The notes under the pieces are model-generated. The model was not told the origin of the DNA. It saw only the letters and a program-made list of their open reading frames with translations, and made no database searches. 64,000 nucleotides of DNA, taken from Rhodospirillum sp047263945 (GTDB taxonomy: Bacteria; Pseudomonadota; Alphaproteobacteria; Rhodospirillales; Rhodospirillaceae). The DNA lies in the NCBI RefSeq assembly GCF_047263945.1, contig NZ_JBLAVB010000001.1, positions 434,001 through 498,000 on the forward strand. Reading direction: 5' to 3'. The translations under genes and the position numbers were made by a program. This document shows, one piece after another, positions 34,174 through 42,609 of this stretch (its first letter is position 1; each line of letters starts with the position of its first letter).

Positions 34174-34872
34174 ATGAAGAAAGTTTACGCATCTGCGGCT
34201 GACGCCCTGGATGGGCTTCTGTTCGATGGGATGTTCATCGCTGCAGGTGGGTTCGGCCTCTGCGGGATCCCCGAATTGCTGCTTGGTGCCATCAAGGACG
34301 CAGGAACCAAGGACCTGACCTTCGCGTCGAATAATGCCGGCGTTGATGATTTTGGCATCGGCATCCTGCTGCAAACCAAGCAGGTGAAGAAGATGATCTC
34401 CTCCTATGTGGGCGAGAATGCCGAGTTCATGCGCCAGTACCTGTCCGGTGAGCTGGAGCTGGAGTTCAATCCCCAGGGCACCTTGGCCGAGCGCATGCGT
34501 GCCGGTGGCTGCGGCATCCCCGGTTTCTATACCAAGACCGGCGTGGGCACCGTCATTGCCGAGGGCAAGGAACACAAGGATTTCGACGGCCAAACCTACA
34601 TCATGGAAAAGGGGATCTTTGCCGATCTGTCCATCGTGAAAGCCTGGAAAGCCGATACGACCGGAAATCTGGTCTTCCGCAAGACCGCCCGTAACTTCAA
34701 CCCGCCTGCGGCCATGTGCGGCAAAGTTTGCGTGGTTGAGGTCGAGGAGCTTGTTCAGCCGGGCGAGCTGGATCCGGACACGATCCATCTCCCGGGTATT
34801 TACGTGCATCGCATCATCAAGGGTGAGCACGAGAAGCGGATCGAACAGCGCACCACGCGCAAGACGGCGTAA
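34174..34872 (+). CDS. scoA: 3-oxoacid CoA-transferase subunit A
   Basis: This 232-residue alpha subunit of succinyl-CoA:3-ketoacid CoA-transferase activates acetoacetate with CoA from succinyl-CoA, for ketone-body or PHB-derived carbon use. FDGMFIAAGGFGLCGIPELL near the N-terminus is the CoA-binding GGFGLCGIP signature. LTFASNNAGVDDFGIGILL and NPQGTLAERMRAGGCGIPGF are typical of the family. GGAGGAAAG precedes the ATG. It is followed 14 bases later by the beta subunit, forming a two-gene operon. Confidence 0.94.
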   Translation: MKKVYASAADALDGLLFDGMFIAAGGFGLCGIPELLLGAIKDAGTKDLTFASNNAGVDDFGIGILLQTKQVKKMISSYVGENAEFMRQYLSGELELEFNPQGTLAERMRAGGCGIPGFYTKTGVGTVIAEGKEHKDFDGQTYIMEKGIFADLSIVKAWKADTTGNLVFRKTARNFNPPAAMCGKVCVVEVEELVQPGELDPDTIHLPGIYVHRIIKGEHEKRIEQRTTRKTA

Positions 34873-34886
34873 GGGAGGACACGGAT

Positions 34887-35516
34887 ATGGCTTGGGACCG
34901 CAATCAGATGGCCGCTCGCGCGGCACAGGAGCTTCAGGACGGATGGTACGTCAACCTGGGCATTGGCATCCCCACCCTGGTGTCCAACTACATCCCCGAG
35001 GGGGTGAACGTCACCCTGCAGTCGGAAAACGGCATGCTCGGCATGGGGCCCTTCCCCTATGAGGGCGAGGAAGACGCCGACCTGATCAACGCTGGCAAGC
35101 AGACCATCACCGAACTGCCTCATTCCGCCTATTTCGATAGCGCCACCTCCTTCGGCATGATCCGGGGTGGTAAGATCGCCATGGCCATCCTGGGAGCCAT
35201 GGAAGTGGCCGAGAATGGTGATTTGGCGAACTGGATGATCCCGGGCAAGCTGGTCAAAGGCATGGGCGGAGCCATGGATCTGGTGGCTGGTGTGGGTCGC
35301 GTGGTCGTCGTCATGGACCACACCAACAAGCAAGGGGACTCCAAGGTCTTGAAGGAATGCACCCTGCCGCTGACCGGCCAGGGCGTGGTCGATCGAATCA
35401 TCACCAACTTGGGCGTGCTCGACGTGGTCGATGGTGGTCTGAAGATCGTTGAAACCGCCGAAGGCGTGACCGAGGATGAACTGAGGGCTGCCACACAGGC
35501 GACCCTCGTCGACTAG
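34887..35516 (+). CDS. scoB: 3-oxoacid CoA-transferase subunit B
   Basis: This is the 209-residue beta subunit, which carries the catalytic Glu in LQSENGMLGMGPFP (near residue 50). YVNLGIGIPTLVSNYIPEGV is the conserved N-terminal motif, and GKLVKGMGGAMDLVAGVGRV is the second family motif. A GGGAGGA ribosome site precedes the ATG. The stop codon TAG is the first triplet of a 49-base perfect palindrome that probably ends the operon. Confidence 0.95.
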   Translation: MAWDRNQMAARAAQELQDGWYVNLGIGIPTLVSNYIPEGVNVTLQSENGMLGMGPFPYEGEEDADLINAGKQTITELPHSAYFDSATSFGMIRGGKIAMAILGAMEVAENGDLANWMIPGKLVKGMGGAMDLVAGVGRVVVVMDHTNKQGDSKVLKECTLPLTGQGVVDRIITNLGVLDVVDGGLKIVETAEGVTEDELRAATQATLVD

Positions 35517-35562
35517 AGTGAAACTGGGCCAGCTTGACTCAAGCTGGCCCAGTTTCACTCTA
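35514..35562. repeat. 49-bp perfect palindrome containing the scoB stop codon
   Basis: TAGAGTGAAACTGGGCCAGC plus TTGA is followed by one C and then the exact reverse complement, giving 24-bp arms with no mismatch. RNA from it would fold into a very stable hairpin, but the T-run is weak (TCTAATTATA). Related TAGAGTGAAGTGGGGCCAAC sequence occurs near 13047, so it is also a dispersed element. Confidence 0.85.
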
Positions 35563-35608
35563 ATTATACACCGTTTCCTCGAAAATCCGGAAACGGCGCT
35601 CCCAGTTT

Positions 35609-35649
35609 CTGGGCTCTGCCCAGGCCCGCAAAGGGTCTGCGGACCCTTT
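35609..35649. repeat. paired-hairpin repeat, second stem type
   Basis: CTGGGCTCTGCCCAG, a GCCCGC linker, then AAAGGGTCTGCGGACCCTTT. A reverse-orientation copy with the same stems lies at 49140-49180. The remainder of the 35563-35819 gap holds no gene. Confidence 0.6.
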
Positions 35650-35759
35650 GTTGATACCAAATGGGGATCCGTGGCCTCAGGCCCCGCGTTTTTCGGTTTT
35701 TCAAGGAGACAGAGTATATAGTGATTTTAGAGTGCTCCGTCTCCACCAAGCCTCTCAGG

Positions 35760-35786
35760 AAGGGCGGTTGATTGACCGCCCTTTTT
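35760..35786 (+). terminator. rho-independent terminator upstream of guaD
   Basis: AAGGGCGGT-TGATTG-ACCGCCCTT is a 9-bp stem followed directly by TTTC. It lies downstream of scoAB and 34 bases before the guaD start. Confidence 0.75.
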
Positions 35787-35819
35787 CAATTTTCCCTTAG
35801 GTCATATGGTTAGAGCATT

Positions 35820-37163
35820 ATGGAAGCCGGATCCATGGAAAAAACCATCCTGCGTGCCAGGGTTCTGACCTTTCACCGGGCCCCCTTTGGCCTGGAGGAC
35901 GGGGTGTTGAAAGAGGGGGGCGCCTTCACCTACCTGGAGGATGGAGGGATCACCCTATCAGGCGGGCATGTGACCGCTCTGGGGGATTTCTCGACAATGG
36001 AGACTTCTGGGGAGACTTCTGGAGCGCAGGTGATTGACCACCGGCCCCATCTGATCCTTCCGGGCTTCATCGATACCCATATCCACTATGTGCAAAGCCA
36101 AATCCTCGCATCCTATGCCGGGTCGCTTCTGGAATGGTTGGAAACCTATACGTTTCTCGAGGAACAAAAGTTTGCCAGTCCCGACCATGCAGCCCGAATC
36201 TCGTCGTGTTTTTTCGATGAACTGGTGCGCCACGGTACCACAACGGCGGTGGCTTATGGTTCCGTTCACGCGGCCTCTGTCGATGCCTTCTTCGCCGAGG
36301 CCGAGCGACGCAATCTGCGTATGATCTGCGGTAAGGTCATGATGGACCGGGAAGCGCCCGACGCCTTGCGGGACACGGCCCAATCTTCCTACGACGACAG
36401 CAAGTCGTTGATTGACCGATGGCACGGGCGGGGCAGGGGGCTCTACGCCATCACGCCCCGATTCGCCATCACCTCCACTCCGGCCCAGCTCGAGGCCGCA
36501 GGCGCCCTTCTCGCCGCCCATCCGGATTGCTACCTGCAAACCCACCTGGGAGAAAACGCTGAGGAGATCCGCTATTCGCAAGACCTGTATCCCGAAGCGC
36601 CGGACTATACGGGTATCTACGAGGCCTTTGGCCTGCTCGGCCCGCGGAGCTTGCTGGGACATTGCATTCACTTGACAGACCGGGAGATCGGCGTCCTCGC
36701 GGAGACCAAGTCTGTTGCCGTTTTTTGTCCCACCTCCAACCTCTTCCTGGGCAGCGGGCTTTTTGACCGGGCTGGGCTTCAGGCTCAGGGGGTCCGTATC
36801 GGAATTGCAACGGATGTGGGGGGCGGAACGAACTTCGGACTCCTGCGCACCTTGGACGAGGGATACAAGGTCCTGCAGCTTCGGGGGGAGCGTATGGATC
36901 CCTTCCAGTCCTTCCACATGGCGACGCGGGGCAATGCGGAAGCCCTGGGGCTGTCGGATAGGGTCGGCTCCATCGCGCCAGGGATGGAAGCCGATTTGGT
37001 TGTTTTGGACGCCCGGGCCACTCCGGCTATGGCCCTGCGCATGGAAACGGTTTCGACCCTGGCCGAGGAGCTGTTTCTGTTGCAGACCATGGGCGACGAC
37101 CGGGCCGTGGTGGAAACCTATGGCGGCGGTCGGCCCCTCAAAAGCGGTAGGACGCGGCCCTAG
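35820..37163 (+). CDS. guaD: guanine deaminase
   Basis: This 447-residue zinc amidohydrolase converts guanine to xanthine and ammonia in purine salvage or catabolism. ILPGFIDTHIHYVQ (near 79) gives two His ligands. CYLQTHLGENAEEI gives the third metal His and the catalytic Glu. LLGHCIHLTDREI supplies the next His, and IGIATDVGGGTNFGLL the metal Asp. SSYDDSKSLIDRWHGRGRG is specific to guanine deaminases. Start ATG 35820 follows CATATGGTTAGAGC, a fragment of the dispersed palindromic repeat; ATG 35835 (MEKTILRARV) is an alternative closer to the family start. Confidence 0.92.
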   Translation: MEAGSMEKTILRARVLTFHRAPFGLEDGVLKEGGAFTYLEDGGITLSGGHVTALGDFSTMETSGETSGAQVIDHRPHLILPGFIDTHIHYVQSQILASYAGSLLEWLETYTFLEEQKFASPDHAARISSCFFDELVRHGTTTAVAYGSVHAASVDAFFAEAERRNLRMICGKVMMDREAPDALRDTAQSSYDDSKSLIDRWHGRGRGLYAITPRFAITSTPAQLEAAGALLAAHPDCYLQTHLGENAEEIRYSQDLYPEAPDYTGIYEAFGLLGPRSLLGHCIHLTDREIGVLAETKSVAVFCPTSNLFLGSGLFDRAGLQAQGVRIGIATDVGGGTNFGLLRTLDEGYKVLQLRGERMDPFQSFHMATRGNAEALGLSDRVGSIAPGMEADLVVLDARATPAMALRMETVSTLAEELFLLQTMGDDRAVVETYGGGRPLKSGRTRP

Positions 37164-37807
37164 GCGTCCCGATAGAATTCCATCAAAACCCGTGGCCTGT
37201 TCTTCCCAGGAGTGCGTTCCGAAGCGCCAGTGGCCTGTCCAGGCCAAAGCGTCCGGATTCCAAGTCAGATCTCCGGCCAGGACGGACGAATCAGGGGCTT
37301 CTGATACCCTCGCCTCCCTGGATTTTGGCAGGGCAACGCCGAGCCCCCGTTTCCAAGTGGCATCCAGGATTGCCTCCCGGTGACTTTGACCGGTGGTGCC
37401 ATCCCTGCTCACGGGATAGTGCCGCTCGCCAAAATGCACCTCCACGGTTAGGAACAGGGTTGGGCCCGTTTGAAGCCAAGGGGTGTAGCCGAAGTGGGTA
37501 ATGGCCGCATTCACCTGAGTCGGATCAAAATGAACCGTTAAATCATTGGGACGATCGACACTTTCACCAGACCATCTTCCAAACAGGGAGAGAGGGCGGG
37601 ATCCCGGGTTTCTGCCCGGCGTCCGGTTACGATGATTCTGCCCGCATACGCATCGAAGGACTCCGGTGACACAACGGATCCGTCTTCGACAGCGAATGCC
37701 GGAATAGTGGGACAGAAGACAAACCCTTCCATCATCAAGCCAACAAGGGTCGACAAGATGGCGCTCGTCCCTTGCCCCAGTTTAACCTTTGTCTTCCTCG
37801 ATGCCAT
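37160..37807 (-). pseudogene. decayed DUF2066-domain gene, internally deleted and frameshifted
   Basis: The N-terminal part, from ATG 37807 (GAGAGGGAAAC ribosome site), reads a signal peptide and then YAGRIIVTGRR and CLEDGLVKVS, the opening of DUF2066 proteins. It runs into TAA at 37538. In another frame, from about 37553, the family continues as DRPNDLTVHFDPTQVNAAI, then PWLQTGPTLFLTVEV and REAILDATWKRGLGVALP. The 40 or more residues normally between these parts are missing. The late part (WRFGTHSWEEQATGFDGI) is in that second frame; MEFYRDA-stop at 37160 would return to the first. I infer a deletion plus frame changes. Family call from memory of its pattern, moderate confidence. Confidence 0.5.
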
Positions 37808-38000
37808 GTTTCCCTCTCTCAATTTCAGGACGGTGAGCCAAAGTTATCAAGCCCCCCTTCTTGGGCTGCAGAAAAAGCCAACGAAGGTCCGTTCCTTTTG
37901 CTCCTGGGCAATGGTACTGTTGCCGATAGGAACAAACCGGCAAGGGTGGGTAATTCCGCCGGTTTTTTTAATCGGTTACGATAGGGTGAGGAAAATCGGC

Positions 38001-38771
38001 ATGGCAACGGATCGCCCCCGCAGGACATTTGCGATCGAAAGATACATGCAGCGGCAAGCCGCGACCCAATCCCTGGCTATGGACGAAGCCGCCTTGGAAG
38101 CGGCCGGTGTCGGTGAGGGCGGTGGATCAGGCGTTTCGGCTGCAGCTCTTGCGTTGATAATGAATGAAATCAAGGCATTACGTGCTGACGTTAAAACTCT
38201 GAAGGCCAGTCGGGGTGGTCAGCAACAACCGCCTGGGGATGCCGACGAAGCGCAATTGCTGCGCATTGAAATCGCCCGCATGATCCGATCTCTGGCCTCG
38301 GCCAAACGTGAGATCGCCGAGATCAAGCACCCCATGTCCGACGAGGATCGGGTCCAACAGGCCACAAGCGAACTGGACGCCATCGTGGGGGCCACGGAAA
38401 AGGCGACCCACACGATTCTCGATGCGGCTGAACGTATCAGTGAACTGGCCAACAAAGTTCTGGAAGTCCTAGGGGAAGACGACGACCTTTCCCCCTACGC
38501 TCACAGCATCAATAATGAAGTCTACACGATCTTTGAATCCTGCAACTTCCAGGACATCACGGGGCAGCGCGTCACCCGTGTGGTCAAAACCTTGAATTTT
38601 ATCGAGGACCGGATCAAGAAGATCATTGCCGATTGGGGGATTGAGGCGTTCTCCGAACTGCCCATTCCGACGACGGAATTGGAAATCCACGCCACAGATG
38701 ATTTGGTCAACGGCCCTCAGGTCGAGCAGGTGGCCTTGTCCCAGGATGATATCGATGCCCTCTTTGGCTGA
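38001..38771 (+). CDS. cheZ: protein phosphatase CheZ
   Basis: This 256-residue chemotaxis protein dephosphorylates CheY-P. The long helical hairpin covers about residues 90-215. IFESCNFQDITGQRVTRVVK (near 175) is the catalytic motif, with the Gln of FQDITGQ placed like E. coli Gln147. The C-terminal tip ALSQDDIDALFG resembles the CheY-P-binding peptide at the N-terminus of FliM (LSQxEIDALL) and probably binds CheY-P. The start is ATG 38001, with GTGAGGA upstream; a longer frame crosses the decayed gene. No other che or fla gene is nearby. Confidence 0.88.
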   Translation: MATDRPRRTFAIERYMQRQAATQSLAMDEAALEAAGVGEGGGSGVSAAALALIMNEIKALRADVKTLKASRGGQQQPPGDADEAQLLRIEIARMIRSLASAKREIAEIKHPMSDEDRVQQATSELDAIVGATEKATHTILDAAERISELANKVLEVLGEDDDLSPYAHSINNEVYTIFESCNFQDITGQRVTRVVKTLNFIEDRIKKIIADWGIEAFSELPIPTTELEIHATDDLVNGPQVEQVALSQDDIDALFG

Positions 38772-38808
38772 TCCATTGCGCTCAAGAAAATCAGAGAAGG
38801 GCCAAGCC

Positions 38809-39090
38809 ATGGAGAGAAGTTTGACGCATCGCCAAGTCCGTCGTCTCTTGGGTGGGGTGGCTCTTCTGTCCTTGGGAGGGGTGGGGGGCTGCTCCTATGT
38901 CAGTGCCTACGCTGCCGTCCAGGACCTGATGGGCGGGATCGCGACGGAGGGAGATCGGACCCAGGAGGCTTGTGCCCGGGCTCGAACGAATATGATCAAC
39001 GCCGCCGATCCCATTGAATCTCGTCAATGGGCTATCCTCATGGAAGATCTCGATTGCCCCACGCAGAGGGAACTGATCGAACGGAATTAG
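38809..39090 (+). CDS. small putative lipoprotein
   Basis: This 93-residue protein has a Lys/Arg-poor but clear export leader (RRLLGGVALLSLGGVGGC) ending in a lipobox-like VGGC at about residue 28, so it may be lipid-anchored. The mature part is short and helical, with two further Cys (in ACARAR and LDCPTQ) that could form a disulfide. I recognise no family. It lies 37 bases behind cheZ with GAGAAGG upstream of the ATG and may share its transcript. Confidence 0.65.
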   Translation: MERSLTHRQVRRLLGGVALLSLGGVGGCSYVSAYAAVQDLMGGIATEGDRTQEACARARTNMINAADPIESRQWAILMEDLDCPTQRELIERN

Positions 39091-39221
39091 GGGTATTTGA
39101 TCCTTGGCGAGATAAACAGAGAAATTGGTAACCTCTTGTTTACTCGTATGGGTGATCTTCACTGAAAAGGGGGTCGTTCCCTTATCGACATAAGTATGAA
39201 AAAGCCGGGAAAGACAAGACC

Positions 39222-40331
39222 ATGAACCGAGATCTTCACGGAATTCGCGATGGGAAGCGACGTCTGGCCGGTGGTTTGGCCGCCCTCTTGCTGACCTCTT
39301 CCATATTGGGTGCTTGCGCCGATGGCGGAGGCGGGACGTCGCCAGGAGCGTCGGTCGATGCGCCGACAGGGACGGCAACCATGGCGCCTGCGTCCCTGCC
39401 CATTTATGCCGTGGGGGATACCTACACCTTCGACAATCCCCAGGAAACCTGGACGGTTGCCGGTTTCGACGAGAAGGGGCGGCTGGTTTGGCGCAGTTCT
39501 TTGGGGGCCGAACGGGTTTCCAGTATCGATCCCATCTTGCCGAGCCTGAAACATGTTGCTGCCGATGGCAGGGGCATTACACGGATCATCAACCGTGACA
39601 ACGAACTCTTTCCCCTGCGGTTGGGATCCGCAACCAAATTCTCCGAATCCGCGGGCATGGATGAGCCCCCTTACAGCAAATCCTATGAATGGTCCTGTAA
39701 CGTCGATCAGGAGGAGCGGGTCCAGGTTCCCGCCGGATCCTTTGACGCCTACCGTGTCGCTTGTATGAGGGATGACGGCCTGAACGTCATTTCCCATTAC
39801 GCGCCAGAGGTTGGGTATGTGGTCAAACGGGAAATCGCCATGCAAGGCCAGCCAACGGAGGTAAGATCGTTGGTGTCGAGTTCGCGGGGGAATGGCAGCA
39901 GTACCGCTCCGGCTTCCCTTCCCAGCGACCAAGGGACCGGTAAGGGGGTGGAGATGACCTCACACCCCCTCCCTGCACCAACGGCGAATCCGGCCAGGGC
40001 TTCCTCTCCGGTGCCCTCCATGGCTCCAGCACATGCACCGGCACCTGTCGCTGCGTCGACGACTCCCATGGCGGCTCCAGCCGGTGCCGTCGGCCTACAA
40101 CTGGCCGCCTATAAGAGTGAGGCGATGGCCAAAGTCGGATGGGGGAAGTTTATGAAGTCGGATGGGGCTACCCTCAATGGCCTCAGTCCCGCCATCAAAC
40201 GCGTGAATATCCCAGGCAAAGGGGTGTTTTATCGCCTTTTCGCCGCGCCCATGACGCCAGATCAGGCCAAGGCCCTTTGCGCCCGCCTTCCGGCCTTAAA
40301 AGGACACTGCAGTATCGCCCCGCTGAATTGA
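39222..40331 (+). CDS. lipoprotein with C-terminal SPOR domain
   Basis: This 369-residue protein has a lipobox LGAC at about residue 32. A globular region (about 60-205: YAVGDTYTFDNPQETWTVAG to YVVKREIAMQG) follows. Next is a Pro/Ala/Ser-rich linker (210-285). The C-terminal SPOR domain is about residues 286-369 (VGLQLAAYKSEAMAKVGWGK, then GVFYRLFAAPMTPDQAKALC). SPOR domains bind denuded glycan strands of septal peptidoglycan. I infer an envelope or division-associated lipoprotein whose outer domain is unassigned. It may form an operon with the coiled-coil protein 80 bases downstream. Confidence 0.8.
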   Translation: MNRDLHGIRDGKRRLAGGLAALLLTSSILGACADGGGGTSPGASVDAPTGTATMAPASLPIYAVGDTYTFDNPQETWTVAGFDEKGRLVWRSSLGAERVSSIDPILPSLKHVAADGRGITRIINRDNELFPLRLGSATKFSESAGMDEPPYSKSYEWSCNVDQEERVQVPAGSFDAYRVACMRDDGLNVISHYAPEVGYVVKREIAMQGQPTEVRSLVSSSRGNGSSTAPASLPSDQGTGKGVEMTSHPLPAPTANPARASSPVPSMAPAHAPAPVAASTTPMAAPAGAVGLQLAAYKSEAMAKVGWGKFMKSDGATLNGLSPAIKRVNIPGKGVFYRLFAAPMTPDQAKALCARLPALKGHCSIAPLN

Positions 40332-40411
40332 ACCGGTCCGGTTCCGCTCCCCCGGTGGACCTTCGGGTAACGGGGAGGCGGAACCGGAGCTCCTTCGGAG
40401 TGAAGGTCCCC

Positions 40412-40867
40412 ATGCGTGCCCCCGCCGTACTGGCTTTCTCTATTGTGGTTCTGGTGTCCAGTTTGGTTATCGGCTCCCTTTGGGCATACCAAAGACTCGC
40501 CGAAAAGGACCGCATGGTGGATTATCTGCTGTCCGATCTGGATCGGATGCGAACCGATAAGGAACAGTTGAGCAAAGAGAACGCCCAACTGAGTCAGGAT
40601 ATCGAAACCCTTTCCGAGCAATTGGATGGCTTGAAGACGGAAGTCGCCTCCGCCAAAAAGGACGCGGAGGATTTTCTGGTCCCCCAGGAAATTGGAGGCA
40701 CGGCCGATTTCCCCATCGAGCGGGGCATGGCCAAAGGCAGCGAAAGTGTCGCGACCTTTGCCAAGCGGGAAGGGACCACTATTGAGGTTTTGAAAGCCCT
40801 CAATCCGTGGCTCGATCCCAACCAACCTCTCAAGAAATTCCAAACTCTTTGGATACCCGTCAAGTGA
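40412..40867 (+). CDS. membrane-anchored coiled-coil protein with LysM-like C-terminus
   Basis: This 151-residue protein has one N-terminal membrane helix (VLAFSIVVLVSSLVIGSLWA, residues 5-24). A heptad-rich coiled coil follows (about 30-85, LSKENAQLSQDIETLSEQLD). The C-terminus, ESVATFAKREGTTIEVLKAL then PLKKFQTLWIPVK, matches the shape of a LysM peptidoglycan-binding motif. The start is ATG 40412; an upstream in-frame extension overlaps the SPOR gene and has no signal. I infer a periplasmic cell-wall-linked protein. The LysM call is tentative. Confidence 0.7.
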   Translation: MRAPAVLAFSIVVLVSSLVIGSLWAYQRLAEKDRMVDYLLSDLDRMRTDKEQLSKENAQLSQDIETLSEQLDGLKTEVASAKKDAEDFLVPQEIGGTADFPIERGMAKGSESVATFAKREGTTIEVLKALNPWLDPNQPLKKFQTLWIPVK

Positions 40868-41103
40868 CCATGGCTTGATCCGTCGGACTTGATCCCGTCG
40901 GATTCGCTTTGCTTTTCGCGGTTGCGGAACAAGATACCGCACTGCACGGAATGGCAGAAACCTGCGGGTCTTAGGACTCGTCTGGTTTTTGTCGCACGCG
41001 CGCCCTACTCTATGAGAGGATTTGGCGAACCAACTGCATGACAGATCATCTGTCCTGGTCCGTAAAACCCCTTCGAAAAGAACGTGAGGCGGGAGGGCTG
41101 ATC

Positions 41104-41541
41104 ATGCCAAACAGACGTCTGCGAGATGTCTTGAGCGACCATCCGATTGTGCGCCTGGACTCGGATGCCAGCGTTCGCCTAGCGGCGGCTGCCATGGCCG
41201 AACATCATGTTGGGTCCGTCCTGGTCGTCGAAGGCGATTGCTTGGCCGGAATCTTCACGGAACGGGATGTGATTGAACGGGTGGTCGCCAAAGGCCTGGA
41301 CTCCGACGCGGTGACCCTGGCGGAGGTGATGACCCCGGATCCCGTATCGGTGACCGATGGGGCCACGGTGATGCGCGCCCTTCACGCCATGCGGGATGGC
41401 GGTTTGCGGCACTTGCCGGTGACCGACGAACAGCATCACATTCTGGGCATTGTTTCCATGCGCGACTTCGTTGATGACGAGGTCAAAGCCTACGATCAAG
41501 AGTTGGAATTTCGTCAGTCTCTCACCGAGCGGATCGGATAG
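41104..41541 (+). CDS. CBS-pair domain protein
   Basis: This 145-residue protein consists of two CBS motifs. CBS1 covers about residues 8-65 (SVRLAAAAMAEHHVGSVLVV, then GIFTERDVIERVVAKG). CBS2 covers about 70-130 (TVMRALHAMRDGGLRHLPVT, then LGIVSMRDFVDDEVK). Stand-alone CBS pairs bind adenine nucleotides or SAM and control partner enzymes. The start is ATG 41104, with GGGAGGGC upstream. The partner is not obvious here. It is convergent with the LysR gene. Confidence 0.9.
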   Translation: MPNRRLRDVLSDHPIVRLDSDASVRLAAAAMAEHHVGSVLVVEGDCLAGIFTERDVIERVVAKGLDSDAVTLAEVMTPDPVSVTDGATVMRALHAMRDGGLRHLPVTDEQHHILGIVSMRDFVDDEVKAYDQELEFRQSLTERIG

Positions 41542-41563
41542 AGCGGGGCAGAGAAACGCGTCC

Positions 41564-42463
41564 CTATCGATATTCAGGTCGGCTGGCCAAACCTTGTCGC
41601 AGGTGGCGGATCATCATACGCACCTTCGCCGGAACATGGCCCGCCTGGGGATACACCGCCCAGACCTCTGTGTTCGGGGGGCGGTGGTCGGGGAGGAGCG
41701 ACACCAACCGCCCCTCCCGAATGGGTTCTCTCACATAGTAGTCGGGCAATTGGCAGAGCCCGAACCCACGCAAGGCGGCATCAAGAACGGCGTGACCGCT
41801 GTTGCATTGAAACCGACCCCGGGGCCGGAAGTGCCAGTCGGTCCCGCCACCCTCACCCCGATCATCAAAGGTCCAAAGCTCCGAGGTGCCAATCACGCAG
41901 TCGTGGTTGGCCAGATCGCCCAGGGTGAGGGGGGTGCCCCTGCGTTCGAGGTAGGCGGGGGCGGCGCAGAGGTGCAGGACCCGGGGAGCGATGCGGGTGG
42001 CGACTTGCCCGCTATCGGCCATGCGGCCCAAACGCACGGCCAGATCCACGCCGTCTCGGACCAGATCCAGCATGTGATTGCTCAAGGTCATCTCCACCCG
42101 CAGATCCGGGTGACGCTCCAGGAAGTCATTGACCAAGGGGACCACGAACAGGTCGCCATAGGCCGTTGGGCAGGTCATGCGCAGCAGCCCTCGGGGAACG
42201 TCGTCCCGCTCCCCCACGGCGCGGAGGGCTTCGTCCCGCTCTTCGGCCAACCCCCGGAACCGTTCGAGCAGCAAACGTCCGGCCTCTGTCAGCGCGACCC
42301 GACGGGTGGTTCGGTAGAACAGGCGCGCCTTCAGCCTGTCTTCCAGCCGGGCAACCTGACGGCTCACCCGGCTGGAGGACACCCGCAGATGCTCCGCCGC
42401 CGTCGAAAACCCTCCGGTTTCCGCCACGGCGACGAACTCGTCGATGCCATCCCAACCCGACAC
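41564..42463 (-). CDS. LysR-family transcriptional regulator
   Basis: This 299-residue regulator has an N-terminal winged helix (EFVAVAETGGFSTAAEHLRV, then SSSRVSRQVARLEDRLKARL) and a C-terminal substrate-binding domain from about residue 90. The FxxxxxxxSxSRVSRQI pattern and the LPxGL-like segment RGLLRMTCPTAYG place it in the common AaeR/DmlR-like branch. The GTG at 42463 is six bases behind GGAG and is preferred over the TTG at 42478. The gene is divergent from frmA-fghA, the usual layout for a LysR activator and its target, so it may regulate formaldehyde detoxification. Confidence 0.9.
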   Translation of the reverse strand: MSGWDGIDEFVAVAETGGFSTAAEHLRVSSSRVSRQVARLEDRLKARLFYRTTRRVALTEAGRLLLERFRGLAEERDEALRAVGERDDVPRGLLRMTCPTAYGDLFVVPLVNDFLERHPDLRVEMTLSNHMLDLVRDGVDLAVRLGRMADSGQVATRIAPRVLHLCAAPAYLERRGTPLTLGDLANHDCVIGTSELWTFDDRGEGGGTDWHFRPRGRFQCNSGHAVLDAALRGFGLCQLPDYYVREPIREGRLVSLLPDHRPPNTEVWAVYPQAGHVPAKVRMMIRHLRQGLASRPEYR

Positions 42464-42477
42464 AAGCCTCTCCGTCA

Positions 42478-42499
42478 ATTATCCCATATTTGCAATAAT
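42478..42499. promoter_or_regulatory. possible LysR-type operator
   Basis: ATTAT-N12-ATAAT is an inverted repeat in an AT-rich spot of the divergent gap, 15 bases before the regulator start. Its shape fits the interrupted AT-rich palindromes bound by LysR regulators. Inference only. Confidence 0.4.
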
Positions 42500-42609
42500 G
42501 CTCTGCGAGAACGTTGTTTTGTCAAGAGAGAGGAATTTGATAGCCTTCGGGAAACCTCGGGGAGCCCTTTCCCGAGGGATGATGGATTTCTTCTCCAAGG
42601 AGCATTTGC

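Noticed and set aside
35958..37514. 518-codon open frame antisense to guaD
   Set aside because: It is the shadow of guaD, which has full family motifs. Only its first part (before 37163) has independent sense, and that is assigned to the DUF2066 pseudogene.
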